DNA of 12,343 bases from positions 1-12,343 of the forward strand of contig CAYMRB010000310.1 of the NCBI GenBank assembly GCA_964392615.1, in the 5' to 3' direction. The translations under genes were made by a program, and so were the position numbers. Shown piece after piece: positions 1 to 5,485 of this stretch (within the stretch, counting starts at the first letter, position 1; each line of letters starts with the position of its first letter). The notes under the pieces are model-generated. The model saw nothing but the letters and a program-made list of their open reading frames with translations. It made no database searches and had not been told where the DNA came from. The DNA is from CAYMRB01 sp964392615. Its GTDB lineage: Bacteria; Planctomycetota; UBA8108.

Positions 1-639
1 AACAAGCCGGCCGGGCTGCTGGTGCATCCGGTTGGACGCCACGTCTACGACACGCTGATGAACTACCTGCACCACCGTTACCACGACGACGGCGACGCGG
101 GCGGCGAGGCGGTCGTACCACGGCTTTGCCATCGCCTTGATCGCGAGACGACCGGCGTCGTCGTCGTCGCGAAGGACGCGTACGTCCACCGCGAAGTGAT
201 GTACCAATTCGAGAACCGCCTGGTCACGAAGAGGTACCTCGCGATCGTCGAGGGCGCGTTTCCGGAAGATCGTCGCGAGATCGACCTGCCGATCGGCGAA
301 GGGCGCAGTCTCGAAGCGGCTCTGAACCACGACGTCCTGAAGGCTTCGCGAACCGGAGTCGAGATCGTACGTCGCCTGCCGAACCACACGCTGCTGCACT
401 GCTCGCCGCATACCGGACGCCAGAACCAGATCCGCCTCCACCTGGCCGCGGTCGGCTATCCGATCGTCGGAGACGCGCGCTACGGCGCCACCGTTGACGG
501 TGAGCGTCCCGAGAGCCGGTACTATCTACACTCCGAGATGCTGCGATTCTGGCATCCCCGCACGAAGGTGGCCGTCGAGCTTCGCGCCCCGTTGCCGACG
601 GATTTCCACGATCGGGTCAACGAGCTAGCCGCCCGTTGA
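1..639 (+). CDS. RluA-family pseudouridine synthase, 5' end missing
   Basis: This is the C-terminal 212 residues of an enzyme that isomerises uridine to pseudouridine in ribosomal or transfer RNA in the cytoplasm. The first visible residues, NKPAGLLVHP, are the typical RluA-family motif at the start of the catalytic domain. The catalytic motif HRLDRETTG follows, with the nucleophilic Asp at codon 139-141. KRYLAIVEG and HTGRQNQIRLHLAAVGYP, the conserved late family motif (usually HTGRTHQIR), complete the fold. The N-terminus, where RluC/RluD-type members carry an S4 RNA-binding domain, lies outside the window, so the exact subfamily and target uridine cannot be named. A GTG at 22 is in frame but falls inside the conserved domain and is not the true start. 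The TGA stop at 637-639 is embedded in the left arm of a large palindrome. Family assignment is secure; subfamily is not. Confidence 0.95.
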   Translation, partial: NKPAGLLVHPVGRHVYDTLMNYLHHRYHDDGDAGGEAVVPRLCHRLDRETTGVVVVAKDAYVHREVMYQFENRLVTKRYLAIVEGAFPEDRREIDLPIGEGRSLEAALNHDVLKASRTGVEIVRRLPNHTLLHCSPHTGRQNQIRLHLAAVGYPIVGDARYGATVDGERPESRYYLHSEMLRFWHPRTKVAVELRAPLPTDFHDRVNELAAR

Positions 640-783
640 AAAAGGCAATTCGGCGCGATGGCGGCCGTTTCGCCCCAGGCTCTTCGTTGCCAGAACTCGG
701 AAATGCACCACATTGCCTGCGTTCTGGCGCCTCGGTCCTGGACGAAACGTCTCGCCCTCGCGCTCGAAGCCCTCTTTCAACGG
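633..783. repeat. Large imperfect palindrome at the RluA-family stop codon
   Basis: The left arm 633-696 matches the reverse complement of 721-783 over its whole length, leaving a 24-base centre. Exactly complementary blocks in order are ccgttgaaa (633-641 with 775-783), gcgcga (653-658 with 758-763), ggcg (660-663 with 753-756), gtttcg (667-672 with 743-748), ccagg (675-679 with 737-741) and gccagaac (689-696 with 721-728). By eye about 46 of 64 positions pair. A small inner stem, aatg/catt (702-705 with 711-714), sits in the centre. The left end contains the TGA of the preceding gene. It could be a decayed MITE-like element, a 3'-UTR structure or an unusual terminator. No T-tract and no clear target-site duplication were seen. 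Confidence 0.75.
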
Positions 784-920
784 ACTGCTGGGGACTGATA
801 ACTCGGCCGTCCCGACCGCCTTGTGCATGTCGCCCCCCGCCATCGTAGCTTTGTGACGGAACTCCCGCCCGACGACGGCGGTAGTGTGGGACAGAGTCTT
901 CGTTCAAGGCGAGGAATGGC
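784..920 (+). promoter_or_regulatory. Upstream region and possible promoter of the DHp/hybrid-kinase operon
   Basis: This is the gap between the palindrome and the first signalling gene. TAGCTT at 846-851 is a plausible -10, with TTGTGC at 821-826 as a weak -35 at 19-base spacing. The nine bases GTAGCTTTG (845-853) recur upstream of the acidic-protein gene at 4114-4122, which supports a functional role. A short stem (ccgcc 865-869 with ggcgg 877-881) would lie in the 5' leader. The ribosome-binding site is gagg at 911-914, six bases before the ATG at 921. The promoter call is tentative. Confidence 0.4.
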
Positions 921-1535
921 ATGGCCGGAAGTCGGCTCTACGTGCTCGATCCGGACGGCGCAATCCGCGAACGCTGTGCGTTCGTCGATACGCAGGACGT
1001 TCGAAGCTACCGGGATTCGGAAGCGTTCTTCAGCGGCCTCGAGGAGATGGCAGCGCCCGGCGCTCTGCTCGTCGATGCGCGCGGCCTCACCGACGCGGAA
1101 GCGGACGCGATCGCTGCTTTCCTGTCCAGCCGGCCGTGCTTGGCGCTCGTGCTGACGAGCGATCGGGCCGCGGGGCGCCTCTGGCTACAGCGCGGCGCCA
1201 GCGACTACGCGACGGACACCGAAGAGGTCGCCGAGGTCGACGCGCGCGTGCGCGGCCTCGTCGAGCTGCGAGCGCGCTTCCTGTCGCCGGGATACCAGCG
1301 ATTGATCCAAGCGTCGTTCTTGCGCAGCTTCTCGCACGACATGAAGACGTCGCTCAACGCGATCTTCGGGTTCGCCGAGCTCATGCTGATGGACGAAGAG
1401 CTTCACGATCAGGCGCGAATCGACGTCGGGCGCATCTTGCGCAACGCTCAGATCGTCCTCTCCGGCCTGGATCGACTGGCGTCCCACGCCAGCGAAGCGC
1501 GTTCGGTATCCGAGGTGAACGAGGTACTAGGATGA
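921..1535 (+). CDS. Degenerate receiver plus DHp (HisKA-like) protein without ATPase domain
   Basis: This 204-residue protein looks like a phosphotransfer or scaffold component of a two-component system. Residues 1 to about 115 resemble a receiver: D10/D12 as an acidic pair, D52 in LLVDARG at the phosphoacceptor position, T79, and a GASDY motif. The conserved Lys after that motif is missing, so the domain is probably inactive or altered. Residues about 125-190 form a two-helix histidine-kinase dimerisation hairpin with an H-box FSHDMKTSLNAI. H139 is the predicted phosphoacceptor and D140 the conserved acidic neighbour; the usual Pro of the H-box is Ser. The protein ends soon after the second helix, with no N, G1, F or G2 ATP-binding motifs. 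The TGA overlaps the ATG of the hybrid kinase by four bases (ATGA), implying translational coupling. Spo0B- and ChpT-type phosphotransferases are functional analogues only. It could instead be a truncated kinase kept as a regulator. Confidence 0.85.
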   Translation: MAGSRLYVLDPDGAIRERCAFVDTQDVRSYRDSEAFFSGLEEMAAPGALLVDARGLTDAEADAIAAFLSSRPCLALVLTSDRAAGRLWLQRGASDYATDTEEVAEVDARVRGLVELRARFLSPGYQRLIQASFLRSFSHDMKTSLNAIFGFAELMLMDEELHDQARIDVGRILRNAQIVLSGLDRLASHASEARSVSEVNEVLG

Positions 1536-3202
1536 CGTCCGACAGCCACGCCCCCCGCACTCGGTCAGATCCTGCGCACGGCGGCGACGTCGCGTCGGAC
1601 GACGTGCAGATCGCGAACCACGGCAGGCCCAACGACAGCAGAAGGTCGCCAAGGAAGGTCCTCGTCGTTGACGACGCGAAGGACATCGTCGCGATCATCT
1701 CGCGTATGCTCGCGAAGGAGGGCTACGACGTCCTGACGGCCCACGACGGCCAAAGTGGCCTCGAGATCGCCCGTCAGGAGCGGCCCGACCTCCTGTTGCT
1801 CGACTGGATGCTGCCCGGCATCGACGGGCTCGACGTCTGCCGTGCGCTGAAAAGCGACGATCGAACTCGCGATATCATGGTGATCCTGGTCACCGGTCGC
1901 GGCACGGTGATGAACCTGGTCGAGGGATTCGACGCGGGCGCGGACGACTTCGTCCCGAAGCCCTTCAAGCATCCCGAGCTGCTGGCGCGCGTGCGATCCG
2001 CGCTGCGTCTGAAGAAGCTGACCGACGAGCTTTCGGAGCGCAACCGCCAACTCGTCGATTCGCAGAACGAGCTCGTGCGCTCCGAGAAAATGGCGACGAT
2101 CGGTCTTCTCGCCTCCGGCATCGCGCACGAGTTCAACAACATCATGGCGGGGATCTCGGGCTTCGCGCAGCTCGCGAAGAGGGACGACAAATTCGCGGGA
2201 CAGCTCATCGAGGTCGCGCTCACACAAACGGCGCGTGCGCTCGAGCTGACGAAAAGCCTGTCGGCGTATCACCGGCGCACGAATGCGGAAGCGACGATCT
2301 GCGACGTCGGTGAGGTCATCGAGGGGTCGGTCTGCCTCGTCCGCAAGGAGATCGAGTCGAACGGCGTGCGTCTCGACGTGCAACTCGACGACGTCGGCCA
2401 CGCATCGATCAGTCCCGGGCACCTGCAGGACATCGTGCTCAATCTGCTCTTGAACGCGATCCACGCCATCCGCGGCCGCGGGTCGATCCGCCTTTCGGTG
2501 ACACCCGATGAGGCGAGCGATTCGATCGTCATCCGCGTCGCCGACACGGGAGAAGGAATCGCGCCGGAGCACCTCGACCGCATCTTCGATCCGTTCTTCA
2601 CGACGAAGGGAGCCCTCGGCGGCGGCAGGTCGCAGGGCACGGGGCTCGGCCTGTCGGTGTGCTACAACGTCGTGCAGGCCCACCGCGGGACGATCGACGT
2701 CGAGAGCGAGCTCGGCGCCGGAACGACGTTCAGGGTGACGCTGCGCACAGCCGACGCACCCTGCGATGTCCCCGAGAGGACGACGCAGGACGCTGTCGCC
2801 GCTGCCTGCGCACCTGAGGAGAATCCGCTGCGCATCCTCGTCGTCGACGACGAGGGCCAGATCCGCAGCATGCTCCAGGGGTTCCTCGAGGGCCACGCCG
2901 TCACGTGCTGTGCGAGCGGCGACGAGGCGCTGGCGATCTGGGAGCCGGGCACGTTCGACTTCATGGTGCTCGACATCTGCATGCACGACTCCCGCAACGG
3001 CATCGAGACGCTCGAAGCGCTCGTCCAGGCCGACCCCGAGGCAAAGGTCATCCTGGCCTCGGGGCGCTTGCCGGACGACATCCCGCAGTCGGCGCTCGAC
3101 CTCGCGCACGGGCACCTCCTGAAGCCGTTCCAGCTCGAGGACCTCAACGCGCTCCTGCGGGTGTCGCCGTCGACTGTCGCGGCGGGAGCGGAGGCGCGCT
3201 AG
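1532..3202 (+). CDS. Hybrid sensor histidine kinase, REC-HisKA-HATPase_c-REC
   Basis: This 556-residue soluble kinase has no membrane segment, so it probably responds to an upstream partner. It autophosphorylates a His and passes phosphate to an Asp. After a polar N-terminus, receiver 1 (about 42-160) has D47/D48, phosphoacceptor D91, T121 and K143-P. A signalling helix follows (about 162-190). The H-box GIAHEFNNIMAGISG, of the NtrB-like class, has phosphoacceptor H199. The ATPase domain shows N304 and N308 of the N-box, DTGEGI (from 338), FDPFFTTK, and GTGLGLS (from 369). Receiver 2 (about 433-550) has a DDE acidic cluster, phosphoacceptor D481 and K531. All catalytic motifs are intact. The ATG at 1532 overlaps the previous stop and has gagg at 1521-1524. 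The longer in-frame opening back to 884 runs through the upstream gene and lacks receiver-like content, so it is not the start. Function is confident; signal and target are unknown. Confidence 0.95.
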   Translation: MTSDSHAPRTRSDPAHGGDVASDDVQIANHGRPNDSRRSPRKVLVVDDAKDIVAIISRMLAKEGYDVLTAHDGQSGLEIARQERPDLLLLDWMLPGIDGLDVCRALKSDDRTRDIMVILVTGRGTVMNLVEGFDAGADDFVPKPFKHPELLARVRSALRLKKLTDELSERNRQLVDSQNELVRSEKMATIGLLASGIAHEFNNIMAGISGFAQLAKRDDKFAGQLIEVALTQTARALELTKSLSAYHRRTNAEATICDVGEVIEGSVCLVRKEIESNGVRLDVQLDDVGHASISPGHLQDIVLNLLLNAIHAIRGRGSIRLSVTPDEASDSIVIRVADTGEGIAPEHLDRIFDPFFTTKGALGGGRSQGTGLGLSVCYNVVQAHRGTIDVESELGAGTTFRVTLRTADAPCDVPERTTQDAVAAACAPEENPLRILVVDDEGQIRSMLQGFLEGHAVTCCASGDEALAIWEPGTFDFMVLDICMHDSRNGIETLEALVQADPEAKVILASGRLPDDIPQSALDLAHGHLLKPFQLEDLNALLRVSPSTVAAGAEAR

Positions 3203-3308
3203 CGCGGGCCGTTCGTCTGGGGAACAGCTCGGCCGATCACCCGTCCTCGAGGCGCGCTCTGACACAGCGGGCGCAGACCTCGAGGCGGTCGGGCCGCCAG
3301 GCGCGCCG
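3203..3308. terminator. Convergent intergenic spacer with hairpin-forming repeats
   Basis: This 106-base spacer separates the 3' ends of the hybrid kinase and the minus-strand zinc-ribbon gene. The palindrome cctcgagg occurs twice, at 3245-3252 and 3278-3285; the copies can pair with each other, helped by gcgc on the inner side of each. A GC-only hairpin overlaps the second copy (ggcgg 3284-3288, loop tcggg, ccgcc 3294-3298). A weaker stem follows the kinase stop (gttc 3211-3214 with gaac 3222-3225). Symmetric hairpins between convergent genes suggest bidirectional termination, but no T-tract is present on either strand, so this is inference. Confidence 0.35.
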
Positions 3309-3869
3309 TCAGGGCACCTGGATCGTCAGCATCTCCCCGCCGCAGGACGAGCAGTAGAACACGCCCTTCTTGATCGCGCCGGCCTCGGAGACGTAACACT
3401 CGGTCGGCTGCAGGATCGACTCGTCCGACTCGCGGGCGAAGATGAACTGCAGGTCGGGGAAGCTCTCCTCGGCCTTGCAGTTCTGACAGCGAACGTGGAT
3501 GCCATCGCCGGCGTCTTGCGCGCCGTTACCGGACGACGGCGCGGGGCGCTCGTCGCTCGTGAGGCCCTCGATCAGGCGGTTCAGGTGGGAGATATACTCG
3601 GTCATGCGAGCGTTGAACTCCGCCTGCTTGCGCCGCAGGGTCGCGACGTTCTTCTCGAGCCGCTCGATCTGCTGCTGGCGCAACTGCGTCGACACGTCGT
3701 GCGGAATCGCGCTCGCGCGCAGGAGGCTCGGGTCGGTGAGCTCGTGCAGGAACGCGGAGCAGTCGGCGCTGATTTCCTGGAAGAAGATCCCGTTCTTCAT
3801 GTCTCGGAACTCTCCGTAGCGGGGTTCGCGGAAGTCGAAGCTCTCGAACCCCGTCGCGGGCGTTCGCAC
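3309..3869 (-). CDS. Coiled-coil protein with C-terminal zinc ribbon, function unknown
   Basis: I do not recognise the family of this 186-residue protein. It has a short N-terminal region (FFQEISADCSAFLHEL), a probable coiled coil at about 57-105 rich in Gln, Arg, Glu and Leu, a Pro/Ser/Gly linker, and a C-terminal domain with C128-x2-C131 and C173-x2-C176. The two CxxC pairs 42 residues apart are the layout of a zinc ribbon; C158 lies between them. No signal peptide or membrane helix is seen, so it is probably cytoplasmic and may bind nucleic acid or protein. The start is GTG at 3869, with an SD-like ggcgagg about ten bases upstream and an in-frame stop just before it. ATG at 3800 (residue 24), preceded by ggagag, is a good alternative start. 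It converges with the kinase and diverges from the acidic-protein gene. Confidence 0.8.
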   Translation of the reverse strand: MRTPATGFESFDFREPRYGEFRDMKNGIFFQEISADCSAFLHELTDPSLLRASAIPHDVSTQLRQQQIERLEKNVATLRRKQAEFNARMTEYISHLNRLIEGLTSDERPAPSSGNGAQDAGDGIHVRCQNCKAEESFPDLQFIFARESDESILQPTECYVSEAGAIKKGVFYCSSCGGEMLTIQVP

Positions 3870-4203
3870 GAGTCGTTAGCCTCGCCGGAGGTTGGGCAAC
3901 CCGCACGCCCGTCGCGCACCGAGCGGCCACGCGTACGGAACGTCGCTGGCACAAAGGACTTGCCGACACGAGGCGAGAGCGCGGCGCCAGCTGACGACAC
4001 CGTGCGAGTCCCGCTGCTGACCGCAGCCCGACACCTCTGTCCACATCGTGGACGCCGATACCGACCGATGCGCCGAGCGACCCCGGTCGCTGTGACAACT
4101 CGCACCCCGCGAGGTAGCTTTGAGAGGACACCCGGAGGCGCCACACGGGCACGGCGGGGTGGACAGACACGGGCCGTCGGGGGCCCACGGAACGGGGAGT
4201 CAA
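3870..4203. promoter_or_regulatory. Divergent control region with three short dyads
   Basis: This stretch of about 330 bases lies between the zinc-ribbon gene (leftward) and the acidic-protein gene (rightward), and no convincing gene is seen in it. Three perfect short dyads are present: ggttg-gg-caacc at 3890-3901, close upstream of the leftward start; gtccac-atc-gtggac at 4039-4053; and agcgacc-cc-ggtcgct at 4076-4091, directly against the predicted rightward -35. They differ in sequence, so if they are operators they belong to different regulators. A short hairpin (gggcc 4171-4175 with ggccc 4182-4186) lies in the leader just before the ribosome-binding site. I saw no clear leftward promoter. 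Confidence 0.5.
4092..4120 (+). promoter_or_regulatory. Predicted sigma70-type promoter of the acidic-protein gene
   Basis: GTGACA at 4092-4097 matches the -35 consensus at five of six positions. TAGCTT at 4115-4120 serves as -10, at 17-base spacing. Transcription would start near 4127, giving a leader of about 77 bases. The seven-base-arm dyad 4076-4091 touches the -35, a common place for an activator or repressor site. The -10 context GTAGCTTTG is shared with the region upstream of the DHp-protein gene. Confidence 0.5.
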
Positions 4204-5451
4204 ATGCCCTTCTCGATCGCCGATTACGTCCTGCGATATCAGAAAGCTCAGCGCGCCGCGCGGCCTCAGGCTGCGCCGCCTGCCGAGCCCGAGGTCCAGG
4301 ACCCCGCACCGACTCCACAGGAGCCGGAGCCGACCACGCTCGACACCTCGGAGGAACCCGAAGACGAGCTGCGGCGCCGATTCCACGAAGTTGAGACGGA
4401 GTGGGACGAACTCGTCTCGTGCATCCACGAGCTCAAGGACAAGCTGAGCCCGGCACACTTCGACGACGCCCTCGAGGCGTGCGGCCTACCCGCTATCGAA
4501 GAGCTGATCGAGACGATCGTCGCCGAGTTCGGAGCCCACGGCCTGCCGGGAGTCGCTCCAGGCATCATCGACTCCGCGCAGACGGCCGAGCTCGAAGCGG
4601 ACGTCGAGATCGAAAGTCCGGCAGAGCCGGAGCCGGAGGCGGCGGAGGCCGAGGTCGAGGTCGAGGTCGAGGTTCGGGAAGCGGGGAACGCAGACGACGC
4701 GGATTGCGCGGATTGGCACGAATCGGAAGAAGCCGACGCCGAGTTGGCGGCCGGCACCGATTCCGACTCCGACTTGGAGCCCGATCTCGAGCGCGAGCCG
4801 GAGACGGCATTCGAGGCCGAATCCGAGCCCGAAGCGGAGGGCGAGATCGAGCCCGAGGCCGAGACCTGGGACGAGCTCGAGCCCTGGGGCGAAGCCGAAT
4901 CCGAGTCCGACTCCGACTCCGACGCCGAGACCGAGTTCGAGACCGAGTCCGACGCCGAGACCGACTCCGGCTCCGAGTCCGAGTCCGACTCCGAGTCCGA
5001 GTCCGACTCCGAGCCCGACTCCGACACCGACTCCGACTCCGACGCCGTCACCGACGCCGTCACCGACACCGCCCAGCCCGGTTGCCTCCCGGCGCTGGAC
5101 GCTGCGGCGCTCGCGGCGGTCGCGCCGGAGTCGCTGGCGTCGGCTGGGGTCGAGGGGAAGCTGGGCGAGTTGCTGACGCTGCTGCGTCAGAATCTCGAGC
5201 GCGACCCGAACGCGGCGTCGCGGCTGACGATTCCGCGCGAGGTCACGGCGGAGCTGGCTCGCGAGGTGGCCGGCCGGGTTCGCGATGCGATCGCGGCGGA
5301 AGGCGGCATGGGCACGCGAGCGGCGAGCGGCGAGGGAGAGGGAACGAAGTACTGGAAGGAAGGACAGCCAAGCGACGAGAAGGAACCGGAAGCGCCCATC
5401 CCGCTGGACGACATCGCCGCGATCATCGACAGGCTCTCCGGAAACGGCTGA
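4204..5451 (+). CDS. Highly acidic Ser-Asp/Glu-rich protein, function unknown
   Basis: This 415-residue protein matches no family I know. It has four parts: an N-terminal segment starting MPFSIADYVLRYQKAQ; a Pro/Glu-rich stretch and a predicted helical region (about 60-115, around WDELVSCIHELKDKLSP); a long acidic low-complexity region (about 125-291) that ends in alternating Ser-Asp/Ser-Glu at about 228-285; and a helical C-terminus (about 295-375) followed by a charged tail ending IPLDDIAAIIDRLSGNG. There is no signal peptide or anchor, so the acidic part is probably an intracellular disordered spacer, unlike the surface SD-repeat proteins of staphylococci. The start is ATG 4204, with ggggag at 4194-4199; an in-frame TTG at 4120 would fall inside the promoter. 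Several frames are open across the tract because the DNA is a hexamer repeat. This frame is chosen for its ribosome-binding site and ordinary-looking ends. It lies 34 bases before the receiver-GAF gene, probably in one operon. Confidence 0.8.
   Translation: MPFSIADYVLRYQKAQRAARPQAAPPAEPEVQDPAPTPQEPEPTTLDTSEEPEDELRRRFHEVETEWDELVSCIHELKDKLSPAHFDDALEACGLPAIEELIETIVAEFGAHGLPGVAPGIIDSAQTAELEADVEIESPAEPEPEAAEAEVEVEVEVREAGNADDADCADWHESEEADAELAAGTDSDSDLEPDLEREPETAFEAESEPEAEGEIEPEAETWDELEPWGEAESESDSDSDAETEFETESDAETDSGSESESDSESESDSEPDSDTDSDSDAVTDAVTDTAQPGCLPALDAAALAAVAPESLASAGVEGKLGELLTLLRQNLERDPNAASRLTIPREVTAELAREVAGRVRDAIAAEGGMGTRAASGEGEGTKYWKEGQPSDEKEPEAPIPLDDIAAIIDRLSGNG
4900..5070 (+). repeat. Hexanucleotide (gactcc/gagtcc) low-complexity tract inside the acidic gene
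   Basis: About 170 bases are made of variants of gactcc, gagtcc, gacgcc and gagacc, encoding Asp-Ser, Glu-Ser, Asp-Ala and Glu-Thr pairs. The strict six-base period means that length changes of one unit keep the frame, so the tract could expand or contract by slippage. A closely similar repeat appears outside any gene at 12264-12343. Confidence 0.8.
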
Positions 5452-5485
5452 GGAGAGAAGCTCGAGGCTCCGAAGCTCAAGGATC

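Noticed and set aside
640..848. Short open frames on both strands in the palindrome region
   Set aside because: None has a ribosome-binding site or recognisable protein content, and the palindrome makes frames on the two strands mirror one another.
884..1531. In-frame extension of the hybrid kinase upstream of 1532
   Set aside because: It overlaps the whole DHp-protein gene in another frame, is Arg-rich and domainless, and ATG 1532 has a good ribosome-binding site and an ATGA junction.
1565..3265. Long minus-strand open frame opposite the hybrid kinase
   Set aside because: It is antisense to a gene with every kinase and receiver motif intact. Its translation is Arg/Asp/Val-rich with no recognisable domain, as expected of a shadow frame in high-GC DNA.
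4900..5070. CRISPR array
   Set aside because: The period is six bases of near-uniform units, with no 20-40 base repeats separated by unique spacers.
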